This document shows, piece after piece, positions 54,650-64,000 of a DNA stretch of 64,000 bases. The stretch is taken from NCBI GenBank assembly GCA_011009095.1, contig VTPC01089963.1, positions 581,565 to 645,564 of the forward strand, given 5' to 3'. How positions within the stretch are numbered: the first letter of the stretch is position 1; each line of letters begins with the position of its first letter. The translations under genes were made by a program, and so were the position numbers. The notes beneath the pieces are model-generated. The model saw only the letters and a list, made by a program, of their open reading frames with translations. It had not been told where the DNA came from and did no database searches. The stretch is from Ignelater luminosus. Lineage: Eukaryota; Arthropoda; Insecta; Coleoptera; Elateridae.

Positions 54650-55475
54650 CAGAAGATTATGAACTTAGCTAACAAGTTAACAACAAAAGAATCAATTTCT
54701 TTTCGGATATTAGGAGACCGCTGGCAATTTTGTCAGTCACATCTATGTGAAGGTCACGCTGATATTGTTGAGTTGAGTTCATGGAGTTGGGAAGAGCGCT
54801 ATCACGCTGTGATTTTTTGTGACTTTAAAGTTGGTCTATCTAAAGAGGAATGTGTGCTGCGGTTACATGAAGCACCATCCCGGGCTACTGTTTTTAGGTG
54901 ACTTAGAGAATCTCTTAAGGGATGTACTTCGTTACGCCATAGAGAACGTCGGAAAGGCCTTGTTCAGCAGTAACCCTAGAAAAGTGACCCGCGTTTGCAA
55001 AATCGGTATACCTACCAAGCGATAGAGGCTGATCTAGGTATTGGATCCGCAACAGTAAATACAATCCTTCATGAAGAGTTGAATGTTGAAAAAATTGTTT
55101 TAAGTTGGGTCCCACCCAAGTTAAGAGAACACCAAAAAGCCGAACGTATGAGGATCAGTCAGCAAACTCTTCAATTACTTAATGATGGCGGTTACCGAGT
55201 TATTTCTAGAATTATAACAGGTGATGGAACCTATATTCCTTCTTATGATATGCCGATATGTCAAGAAAGTAGAGAGAAAGTTACGTGGTCGCCGTTTTAC
55301 TTTAAAAGAAGAGATTCCAGAAAACGAGTGGCGTGATTGCTTTGCACCTATGGAAAATTCGACCTCAAAAATGCATCGATGTTGGAGGGGACTACTTAGA
55401 GCATTCCTAAAGTTTTGTGCTTCTATACACATCAGCGTGGCCTTCGTACATGAAATTTGCTGAAACTTGTGTGTG
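54650..55475 (+). mobile_element. mariner relic lacking the middle of the transposase
   Basis: DNA-binding part: FKVGLSKEECVLRLHEAPSR then ATVFR (54823-54900), frame-shifted RHRERRGKALF and KVTRVCKIG. Then YQAIEADLGIGSATVNTILH (55007-55070), EELNVEKIVLSWVPPKLREH, QKAERMRISQQTLQLLNDGG and RVISRIITGDGTYIPSYD (first D; the usual TGDE is TGDG). Immediately afterwards ENEWRDCFAPMENSTSKMHR (other frame, 55310-55370) is the far C-terminus, so the section with the second and third catalytic residues is deleted. Terminal repeats were not located. Confidence 0.78.
54995..55336 (+). pseudogene. mariner transposase central part
   Basis: A 113-codon frame holding IEADLGIGSATVNTILHEEL, then VLSWVPPKLREHQKAERMRI and GYRVISRIITGDGTYIPSYD. 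It ends in frame-shifted sequence at the deletion junction. TGDGTYIP shows the first catalytic aspartate (normally within a TGDET/S motif), so the mutation falls right after it. Confidence 0.8.
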
Positions 55476-55479
55476 ATAT

Positions 55480-56595
55480 GTGATTACGGGATCTAAGCTT
55501 AGACGATTGTTTATATTAAAATAGAGGAAGAAGAAATCTGATCGAAAGTATGCAGATCATGGTATGTAGGGAAGGGTATAAACAGTCTTCTACGCAATTA
55601 CAACTGGAAGCTAGATAGGGGCAAAAAGAGCTGAAGGCAATTCATGGTTAGTTGTTTCTAATTAATGTTTGAAGTTTCAGAGTAATGGAAATGCCTATTG
55701 GAATTAAAATGCAGTGTCAATATACATTTCAATTGTGAGAGGTCCAGAGATCTAGATCCTTGGGCAGCGGAATAGACACGAGGAGAAAGATTTCATCAAA
55801 ACGCTAAATGATAGATTTTGATTTGCTTGATGCATTAATTGAGTTTGAATGTTCAAAAATATATAAATCACTTTCTATGCTGTCCGCATTAATATCTTAG
55901 CAATAAACAAAACAAAAATATTCGTCTCTGTTGTGTATTTGCATTTCCTTTCGTTCAAAATAATCAAAAATCGGTGCTACCCTCCTTTTATTAATATGTG
56001 TGCCTGTCCTTGCAATAACTCTAAAGCTTTTTAAAACTGACTTTCACTATCTAATGTGCGAGATTCTTGATTGAATTTAGTTCGAAGTAGTATTAAGAAG
56101 TATAAGTGCTTTCAAGGTTTGTTTACAAAACTCCTTTTCCCAAATTTAGGAGGTTCGATGGATGCATCATTTCTTTTTATTAGATATTAGTAGAATTGGT
56201 AGGTAAACTAGAGGGGCGGAAACATTTGGTGCTCCTAAACAATTTAAAATTGGAGAATTAAAATTATTATGCAGAAAGAGCTCAGCAGCACCCTAAAGCT
56301 GGTAAAAATGTCATTTTTTGCGTTTCAGTCAATTGAGTAGTGTGATTTGATTGGATAAAATTTTAATAAGCGCTTCTCAAGGAAAAATATCGAAAGTTAC
56401 AATGTTTAGACTCGTTCGGCATAATTCTTGACATTTTTTATTAGATATGGCTCTGCTCCACTGCGACCTCCTTGCACCGGCATGCAGACGACTTGGTCAG
56501 GAGCCAAGCCTGGGCGCTTCATTTCTTTTAATCCCATTGAAAGTAGACACTGGTACAGCTGCCTGTAGTGGTTGCCGATTTGAATTCCTTTTGTC
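55480..56595. other. unassigned DNA
   Basis: AT-rich, with no recognised motif. Minus and plus frames near 56406-56642 overlap the start of the satellite-like block and carry no domain. Confidence 0.4.
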
Positions 56596-56599
56596 TGAA

Positions 56600-57430
56600 A
56601 ACTGGTCGAGCTTCGTCCTCGAAGTGAGCTGAATATGAACACAAATCAAATTCAGTTAGTTCACCTACAGTGACCTAAGGTCGGAGTTCGGCTTCTATGA
56701 AAAGAGAAAAGTACGAACACGTGCCGCATCTCATTAACCTTAAGAGAGTTAAATTCAAATATTTGTTGGACTCGATCCAACCAGCGATGGTACAAGGTTC
56801 AGCCTTTGCCCTCCATTAACCTTCTTAGTAGAGCTAAATTCAAGCACGAGTCGGACTCCGTTCTCTGAACGGACCACCTGCAGGGACTCAAAATTGGTTT
56901 TCCTAACCCCATTAACCTTAAATGAGCTAGATTAGTTCATTCATCGAGCTCTGTTCTCGAATGGACCACCAGCATTGACATAAGATCAACCTTCGCCCTT
57001 CATTAAACTTTCTTAAGAGAGCTAAATACAAAAAGAAGAATCGTAATTCGCCGTCCAATGGACCACTTACAGTTTATCCAAGAAAACTAAATAAGAACAC
57101 GGTCGGATTCCACCTTTTAACGGCAAAAGTCAAGCGTGGCCTTCTGAAAAGAGCTAAATAAGAGCACGGGCCGGGCTACGGCCCCCTAAGGGGCTACATG
57201 CCGTCGGGTTGCCTTATATATATACCTTGTTAAGAAAGCTAAACGGATCGGGTTGCGTCCTCCTGCAATCTTAATACAGCTAAATAAGGACACGGCCATT
57301 ATAGGGCTTTGCTTTCTTTTGACCTTCTTAAGAAAGCTAAATTCGAATACCTGTTGGGCCCCAATGGGGCATCGCCCTATATTAAATCTTCTTAAGAGAG
57401 CTAAAAAGAACACAGATTGGGCTCGACTTA
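56600..57430 (+). repeat. satellite-like family, locus 3
   Basis: The best preserved of the three loci. Units recur every ~50-95 bp: CTCATTAACCTTAAGAGAG (56730), CCCTCCATTAACCTTCTTAG (56808), CCCCATTAACCTTAAATGAG (56908), CGCCCTTCATTAAACTTTCT (56996), then shortened units with GAGCTAAATAAGAGCACGG (57146), TTAAGAAAGCTAAACGG (57231), ACAGCTAAATAAGGACACGG (57276), CCTTCTTAAGAAAGCTAAAT (57322) and AATCTTCTTAAGAGAGCTAA (57384). Intervening text repeats TCGGGCTCCG and GGACCACC. No reading frame is conserved. Confidence 0.7.
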
Positions 57431-59934
57431 CTAACAGTCCTCCTGCAATAACTCAAAGTCAGGCTTCTGACTCCGTTTCGCTTTAAAACAGTTTTGGTCT
57501 CAGAACTATCGAAAGTGTTTGAAACACAATTGAAGTGATTCTGGTGCGTTTTATAGTACTTTGGAAACGATCGAAAGCGCTCTTAAAAGATTTCGATGCG
57601 TGTCCACACATGAAAGAATTCAGATTGCTTTCAAAATGTTTTCAAAAGGTATTAGACCACTTCAAGAGTTCTTCAAATTGTTTCTACGTCGTTCTAAACT
57701 TGCTCACGGGTATAAAGAACAGATTGAGCAAGGATTAGCCTACCATATTATACTGATATGGTTAAGTCTGTAAAATCAGCAATCTCTCAATTTATTATTT
57801 TGATAAGAGAGTTAAATGTTTCTAGAATGGGAGCTTGAATTGAAATCTATTTTCTCTTTTGTTAGGCATGGTGGTAGAAAGAGAAAAATGCTACAAAATG
57901 GTTTTTTCTCAGTAGTTTAGCTCTTCCTAGTTTCTGATTCTGACTGTCTCAATTTAACCGACTCTTGATCACGTATCGTTTTAAAGATAGCGCCATTGCA
58001 TTCAAAATAGCAAATAATTTGGTAAAATATGACAGTTGAAAAACATGTAGCAAAGGTATGTTGATGTTTGACGTTTTCGCTGATTATCTAAAGCTTTTTA
58101 TCTTTTTTATAAATAAACTGTAATTTTTCCTTTTTATGCTTATTGCAAATGTTCTTGTTTTTGACATTTTTTTAGCATTTTTATGAACATCTTGTGGTTT
58201 ATTTATCTTAGGGGATTTTGCGTTTGTTCAAAATTCCTCCACATAAAGTTAAGAGGTTATTGTATTATGTTTCCCTTTTTATCTTCTTATTATATTCTGG
58301 GTCAAACATTTGGAGTTGCCTACGTTATTATGTCATGTATATTATTATACTGCTAGAAATATAAAGTTATAACTTATAATAGATAAATAAGTTATTGAAA
58401 ATGCTAATTAGAATCACAAGCAGTAATTATTTATAATAGCATCATAACAAAACGTCCATTGTAATAAAAATAGCATTGACTTAATTTCTTGGAAAAATAG
58501 CACGTCAAAATGTAATCAGCGAAAGAATTAATAATTAGTTACACCTTGGTCTGCAACTATTCTCTAACTAATACGTACATTTTGTAATCATTTATCTTTG
58601 AATGCCGCTCATTTATGGTTTAATTGTTGTGAACATAAGAAATAATTATGGTGTAACGTAAAAGTAGTAACCGTTAGTTAAAAGTTGGCTTATTTTAATT
58701 TTCTAAATTTAGGAATTTTCAGTATAATGAATTACATTTTTTATTAACAATTCTACATGTTATGGTTAGTAATATTTGCTTTTTCTATGCAAATCGCAAT
58801 ATGAAAGAATGTTTATTAACATTGTTGAATAATAAATTTATAGTTCAGATTCTATAAAAGTATTTATGGGTTTCGTCCTAAAAATTATAATACGTAATTA
58901 ATGCAAGAAAGTTGGCAAGGTTAATTTTTCTGAAGGTTTTTCTTTGGTTTTGTAACCTTAATGTTTTGATGCTAAATGAATAAATGAGGTCTGCAAACAT
59001 TGTAATTTAGATAGCACATTAGAAGTATCCTTAGATTATTTTATTGACGCTTTAAATGCTATGTTTGACTATTAACTTCTTGATAAAGGTAATAATCTTT
59101 AGGCAATTAGATAATCCTTATAAATACACAAAACGGAATTAACTTGTGTGACGTCAGCATCTATAGAAGGAGAATTAAGTATGTTCGCCGTCTAGACATT
59201 TAATTATTTTACATTTATTCGAAAAATAAAAATATTATTATTAGGATTTAAAACTTACTAGGGCAAATCTGTATTTATCAATTTTCGTACTTGGGGGAAA
59301 ATAAATTCTGACAAAAAAGCGAATAAAATACTAGAAAATAGTGTGTGAATGAATTGTTCGTTAAATTTAAGTCCGCTTTTAACCACCACAATAATTTTTC
59401 TCCCTTTTTTTCCTGCGAGTTCTTTATGGGGGATTTGTTGAACAAACGGCAAGAATTACTGTAGCAATTTGCCATACTGTATATGATGAAAAATGCGGCA
59501 AAGAAAAGACATGAAAATACTAAAGGAGCTTAGCGTGTTCCTTTTAATTCGGAATCTATTTCTCAAGGGTTACTTATACGTATTATTATACTTTACGGTT
59601 TTCTGCAAACGTTCGATTGTCATCCTAGATCATAAATGGAATTAATTAAATTACGATGGAAAGTTGCAAGAAGAATGTTGAAGTGCAGCCTTTCAGCTTT
59701 CGCGCAAATTCCAATATTTTGTTGAAGAATAGTTAGTACGATTATGGCTACTTTCTGTAAAATTTATTTAAAAAAATCCATTTTCTTAAACTCTCGTGGT
59801 ATCTATTTAAGGAAATATAAAAAGGTTTCCAAAGATATTTGTGAGTATTGGTATTGATACTTAGAATAACTAAATCAAATCTTTGTTTTATTCAATTGCT
59901 TAGTTGCTCTTAAAACTTTCTTTATCCATACATA
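57431..59934. other. AT-rich DNA, no gene recognised
   Basis: AT-rich. Frames at 57535-57773 and 59258-59475 carry no motif. Nothing else stands out by eye. Confidence 0.4.
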
Positions 59935-60065
59935 CGAGGTGTGTAAATAAAGTAATGAGACTGATTTTTTATAATTTTTTTTTATTCGATTCAAATTACA
60001 ATTCCACATTGCCTCCTTCAAGCCACACAACAATGGAAACGATTTTTCCACTCTTCATAGCTGTG

Positions 60066-60368
60066 TTAGAACTCGAATACTGAAATTGTCTTCGGCTGAT
60101 CGGTTACGACAGTTTTAATGTCTTCTAGTATCCTAAAATGACGTCCTTTGAAGTGATTCTTCAATCTTGGGAAGAGAAAAAACTCACAAGGATTCAAGTC
60201 GGGGGAATAAGGGGACTGAGGAGCCACAGGGATGTCTTTACTCACCAGAAACTCATTAATTGAAAACCCGGTGTGACAAGGCGCATTGTCCTGATGCACC
60301 ACCCGGTTGTTCTTGATGATTGGTTTCACACGCATGACCTTTTTTCGAATCTCGGATTCTGGCAACAT
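60066..60368 (-). pseudogene. mariner transposase C-terminal catalytic part
   Basis: A 100-codon frame: NNRVVHQDNAPCHTGFSINE (the second catalytic aspartate in QDNAP), PQSPYSPDLNPCEFFLFPRL (third aspartate in SPDLNP; spacing from the second is 33 residues between, i.e. DD34D-type) and KGRHFRILEDIKTVVTDQPK. It stops after SVFEF; the tail reading SYEEWKNRFHCCVA is in another frame down to 60010. The first catalytic aspartate region is missing. Confidence 0.85.
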
Positions 60369-60395
60369 TTTGCGTCAGTTCTTGCAGTTGCAGGC

Positions 60396-60661
60396 CTTCC
60401 GCTGCGAGGTTCATGTTCAATCTGTTCTCTTCCTTCTGAAAATGCCTTTAAACCACCTGAAAACCTGCACTGGATTGTCTCCATAGATCTGCTGAAGCTT
60501 TGCAAAAGTCTGACGCAAAACCTGATAGCATAACGTTGCTCGAAATTGATGTCATTCATTTTCAGAATGCAATAGAAAAAAATTCCTACGGACAACCAAA
60601 TGACTCTACGGAGTTCAAATTCGTACTGGCGGAGCATCACGTGTTGACCCAGTGTTGCCAA
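60396..60661 (-). pseudogene. mariner transposase N-terminal HTH part
   Basis: Minus strand: MNDINFEQRYAIRFCVRLLQ, SFSRSMETIQ, then after a gap GLKAFSEGREQIEHEPRSGR and PATARTD, with the deletion junction right after. EQR.AIRFCV and EGRE..E.EPRSGRP are the usual first HTH and linker of mariner transposases. The codons before MNDIN belong to the 5' region. Confidence 0.8.
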
Positions 60662-61116
60662 TATTTTATCTCATAAAAGCACCAGTTCCGTTCCGTCAAA
60701 CCGCCAAATAGCGCTATCTGAGATGAAAAAATCGCCAATTTAAATCTCGATAAAATTTCCATTTAAACAACATCACGTATATTCTCAGTTCGATTACTAG
60801 AGGGCACTACTGTCGAATACCGGTTCAAATTGCACATATATATTAAGATTCCCTGTAGAACTTGCATTGCTGAGATGCAATAAAAGGAATAGTAGTTATT
60901 ATATTTTAAAGTCAAACAGATTTAAACTTAGACAATTTCTAAGCGCCAACGAGAACTTTTGCGCGCCATGATTATCCTGCAAAACGCCAATTTGGCGGAA
61001 AACCGCCATTGTTGGCAACACTGCTTTAACCCATCTTGCCTCCAAACCGGTAGTCGCCAGTGTTGCCACATCGAACGCTATGTTGCCATCTCATTAGTTT
61101 ATTTACACACCTCGTA

Positions 61117-62054
61117 ATATATGTAGATGCAGTTAGGCTAACTACGAGATCAAGTAATATCAGATGAAATTATATTGGACGAATTGAAATTAGGCAAAAT
61201 AATAGAATTCACATGTTTAAAAGGGAGGAAAGCTTTGTTTCCCTTGCGATCTCTTGAGACTTTACCTTTGAAACTTAAGCTTCTCAAAAGAGCCTCGACT
61301 TTACATGAATTCCAAACCGCCAGAATTGAATCGGAAAGATGTCCCACTTCCCACATTATTGCAGCCAATAAATATATTTGGCTTGTCAATCGATCTTTTT
61401 CCCAATTTTTGATGATTTTCCTGAAATTCAGAACCTAGGCAATCAATTATCTCGCTCTAACCGACTGAGCGGGTTTGACAAGATCTGCTATAAAGAATAA
61501 GTTGCAGTGTTTATATTCTAAATCGATAGAACAAATTATTGTGAATTTCAGCGCAACACTAACTTAATGATCTTTCCACGTTCCTTTTCAGCTACAAGTA
61601 GAGTTAACCAAAACAAGATTCCATGTTCAACCGAGTTTTCCTATTCTAATCGAACAGCGTCGCAGAAAAGTGTAACAATCAGAAAGAAATGCTCTCGAAA
61701 CTCATAAGAAATAGTAAAGTAGAAAGTTGCTTAACTGGAGATACAATGTCCTCTAGGACAGCCAAATCAAATGAAAGGGCTGCTGTTAATTCACACACCT
61801 CCATTATCGGAACCTATTTACATGTAGCGACAGAGTAGAGTACCTAGAGTTACCTATCGAACAACTCATTGAATATCAGACTCGACCCAAATACTCACCG
61901 CATAAAACGTTAAACAAATGTGATTGCATACTTGGATTTTCTACAGAAAATCCAAATCTAAGCTCATCAAAGTGGATAAAGAAAATATAGCAATTGGAAT
62001 GATTTTACTGTGATTTTTTACATGCAGAGCAAATTGACGGAATTCGACAGAAAA
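61117..62054. other. unassigned DNA
   Basis: An 87-codon frame at 61175-61438 has no motif. No repeat partner was noticed within the window. Confidence 0.4.
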
Positions 62055-62056
62055 TA

Positions 62057-62539
62057 CAGTGATGTTTACTTATAACGAACCCGGTTAAAGCGAACTCTTG
62101 GTTGTAACGAACCAATTTGAAAAGTACCAACCAAAGTTCCATAAGAATTGTGTTAAGTTTTTCTTCATATAACGAACCCGGTTATAACGATCTTTCGGAT
62201 GAAACGAACCGTTTATCACATCCTAGATGCAAACAGCATTCAACAGTCAGCATCGTGTCTCCAATCGTTCGGTACGCTTACTTGCGCCGATAATTAGAAA
62301 AAAATGGATGATGGTATTTTAAACAAAAAGCGAAACTGTTTTACATTAAAGGAGAAATATGAAATTATAAAACGTTTACAAAGAGATGAAAAACATGTGA
62401 AATATAAAATGTAAAAAATAAAATAAAAGAGTTAAATCTGACGGTAGCGTTTTTTGTAACTTATCACTTACAACGAACTTCGGTTATAACGAATCGTTTT
62501 TGGCAGTCCCTTGGAGTTCGTTATAAGCGGTCTTTACTG
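62057..62539 (+). mobile_element. pogo/Tigger-type deletion derivative (483 bp)
   Basis: TA at 62055-62056 and 62540-62541. Left end CAGTGATGTTTACTTATAAC-GAAC; right end complemented CAGTAAAGACCGCTTATAAC-GAAC. The sub-terminal region repeats TATAACGAACCCGG and CGAACC several times. A short open frame with a DNA-binding start (62304-62414) remains. TA duplication, CAGT ends and a CENP-B-type N-terminus fit the pogo/Tigger group. Confidence 0.78.
62304..62414 (+). pseudogene. pogo/Tigger transposase N-terminal fragment
   Basis: A 36-codon frame starting MDDGILNKKRNCFTLKEKYE and continuing IIKRLQRDEKHVKYKM before a stop. KR.C.TLKEKYEIIKRL is the first helix pair of the CENP-B/psq-type HTH that begins Tigger-like transposases. 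The rest of the protein is deleted. It lies inside the TA-flanked 483-bp element. Confidence 0.7.
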
Positions 62540-62779
62540 TAATATGAAATCTGAGCACGTATCAGCTGAGCTGGAGAGAATAGGAAGATTTTATTCTGAA
62601 GACGTCCCTGGAGCATCAAGACTTGGCCGGAACTTTAAGAAACATGAGAAAGCTATTATTTTGGAAAAACGAAGCTTATCAAAAGAAAACAATTTGCTGT
62701 TTAATTGATAGAATGAAGGATCCCAGCACACAAACAGGCTCTACGATTCTCCAGATGATTCGTATATATCTACTCTTAA

Positions 62780-63140
62780 GATCTGATTAGGCATTGACAT
62801 TGGTAGTTTGCTGACAAACAAGTAAAGGCCATATTTAACGAACGGCAAACCCATGTGTCAGGAACGAGCCGAAGTGCTATAATTACAGAGAAAAAAAATC
62901 ATCTCGCAAAGAAGTCCCTAAAACCTAAAGTTGAATGTTTTAAATGTAAACCCCTAGGACATTTAGCAAAAGATTGCCGCAGAAATTGTAATTGCAGACA
63001 AGTGCCATTTGCCACAATGAAACCATGTCTACTAAATCAGAGCTTAGATTTATTTATAAGTAATATCGGCATGGTTTTAAGCAGACTTCTTACAGATTAT
63101 GTTATCTTGACCGTATTTTACCACAAGGGTACTCTTTAGA
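62780..63140 (+). pseudogene. gag relic with CCHC zinc knuckle
   Basis: The plus strand reads KAIFNERQTHVSGTSRSAII, then KKSLKPKVECFKCKPLGHLA with KDCRRN, without an ATG start. CFKCKPLGHLAKDC is an exact C-x2-C-x4-H-x4-C knuckle, the nucleic-acid-binding signature of retrotransposon gag (Copia-like in style). After CNC the sequence degenerates to a stop at 63139. An earlier 65-codon frame at 62511-62708 may be part of the same gag but shows no motif. No pol follows. Confidence 0.68.
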
Positions 63141-63885
63141 TAAACTAAAAACACAAGATTGTTATGCAAATTATAATATCCCGACGTGCTTTTAACTGGC
63201 AACCAAACGCATCTTTTGCTTGCCTACGAGCGACTGATTGGATCGCTTTTTGAATATGAAAGTCTTTTTTATTTGAGATTATTGATTCTCTTCCAAGCAT
63301 TTTTTGGAATTTCTGACGATCTACAGCCCTGTTTCATAACAAGTTGAAACATGCTTTGCTAACGTAATCCTTACTAGACGAGTTCAAAAATTTTTGATAG
63401 GTTGGGTTTCAATTCAAAGATCAGACCTTGTGATTGAGTGTTAGGGGAACAAAATATAAATGTTTTGCTTTATGTACAGGAATGCGTCGTTTTGATTTCG
63501 CAGTTGAAGCAAGATAATTTCTAGTTGGGTCTACTGCCGTAAGACATAACCAACGTTGAGCGCCTAGTGAAGTCTATTCAATGGTGTTTCTTCAGTATCT
63601 CCATCTGATTTATGAAACAGAACTTAGAATGTTTGATGTGCAGTGAGGCGACTGCCTCAGGACGCAAAGATCGGTGAAGGGAGATGTCAACTAAAAATAG
63701 CCTCAGAGGACGCCGACAAGACCCCACCCAACATTTTGCAAGACGCGCTTAAAACGAGAAAGGCTTTCTGCCAACAAACGAGAATCAACGTACCTACTAC
63801 ATTTTATTTTGTCGTGTTCTTATGCTTTGGATATCTATTGTCACTTTATTGTACTGACTCAGTGGATCGAGTGGTTAATCAGTAG
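63141..63885. other. unassigned DNA with a LINE 5' leader at its end
   Basis: The frame at 63643-63885 includes LPQDAKIGEGRCQLKIASED and KTRKAFCQQTRIN. Its position directly in front of an endonuclease start suggests a LINE 5' region, possibly interrupted near 63795 by foreign sequence. Confidence 0.4.
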
Positions 63886-64000
63886 CCAAGAAGTCTATAT
63901 GAAGCGGGAAAACAAGCCAATCTTGTACAGGAAGTGAGCAGATTGAATCTGGATCTATTAGGCGTTGCAGAAATCTGGTGGCCTGGTTCAAGTAATAGTG
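63886..64000 (+). pseudogene. start of an EN-type LINE, continuing past the window edge
   Basis: The last 115 bp read RSLYEAGKQANLVQEVSRLN, LDLLGVAEIWWPGSSNS on the plus strand. This is the start of an endonuclease domain: RTLY.AGK, then R..LD.LG..E.RWPG. The usual RWPGSG is here WWPGSS. Whether the rest is intact lies beyond the window. Confidence 0.75.

Larger units (their letters stand above)
59935..61114 (-). mobile_element. mariner element, internally deleted, with 25+ bp inverted repeats
   Basis: TA duplications at 59933-59934 and 61115-61116. The left end is CGAGGTGTGTAAATAAAGTA then ATGAGA; the right end, complemented, is CGAGGTGTGTAAATAAACTA then ATGAGA, one mismatch in 26. The transposase is on the minus strand and made of the N-terminal HTH (60400-60570) fused to the C-terminal catalytic part (60066-60368), with the section containing the first aspartate deleted. 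The noncoding 5' part (60670-61114) holds short repeats of GCCA/TTGGCG/GTGTTGCCA type. Confidence 0.88.

Noticed and set aside
1-64000. CRISPR arrays, rRNA genes, operons or prophage
   Set aside because: No regularly spaced identical repeats, no rRNA core sequences and no bacterial gene organisation; the window is eukaryotic.

Overview
This window looks like nuclear DNA of an arthropod, most likely an insect and possibly a beetle. It is AT-rich and has no operons, no ribosome binding sites and no long intact gene. It is packed with decayed RTE-like LINEs, mariner/Tc1, pogo/Tigger, hAT, foldback and LTR-retrotransposon relics. The one host-gene piece I recognise is a 92-nt internal exon at 31256-31347 (+), with clean AG/GT splice sites, of the WDR62/MAPKBP1 WD40 scaffold family. 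A possible 5' coding exon lies 22 kb upstream at 8870-8929 (+). If both belong to one gene, most of the window is intron of that gene and the repeats are intronic insertions.

Layout. 1-3.5 kb: pyrimidine-rich DNA and a TA-flanked inverted-repeat element (920-2117). 3.5-7.3 kb: a minus-strand EN-RT LINE split by a 0.9-kb TA-flanked DNA transposon (5894-6792). 7.3-11 kb: AT-rich, with the candidate first exon and a short RT scrap. 11.6-12.7 kb: mariner/Tc1 relic. 14.2-16.3 kb: 3' end of another LINE class, with tandem duplications. 20.0-23.1 kb: two different minus-strand LINEs joined end to end. 24.9-25.2, 28.2-28.6 and 56.6-57.4 kb: three loci of one diverged satellite-like family. 31.3 kb: the WDR62-type exon. 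32.3-34.6 kb (-) and 50.1-52.9 kb (+): two copies of one hAT element, each with the same 8-bp target duplication; the second sits inside an LTR-retrotransposon gag relic. 35.6-37.5 kb: GC-rich LINE fragments. 37.86-38.40 kb: a foldback element with a 12-bp CTCTAACCTAAC minisatellite in its loop. 42.5-43.3 kb: a repeat block built of ~9-bp subunits. 46.5-49.55 kb: a nearly full-length but broken plus-strand LINE. 53.4-54.2 kb: a tandem duplication. 54.7-55.5 and 59.9-61.1 kb: mariner relics lacking the middle of their transposases. 62.06-62.54 kb: a pogo/Tigger deletion derivative. 62.8-63.1 kb: a gag zinc knuckle. 63.88 kb to the end: the start of another EN-type LINE that runs off the window.

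The most notable structures are the foldback element with its 9-bp duplication and telomere-like core, the two hAT copies sharing both target and inactivating lesions, and the dispersed satellite family. Family names come from motif recognition only; no database search was run.
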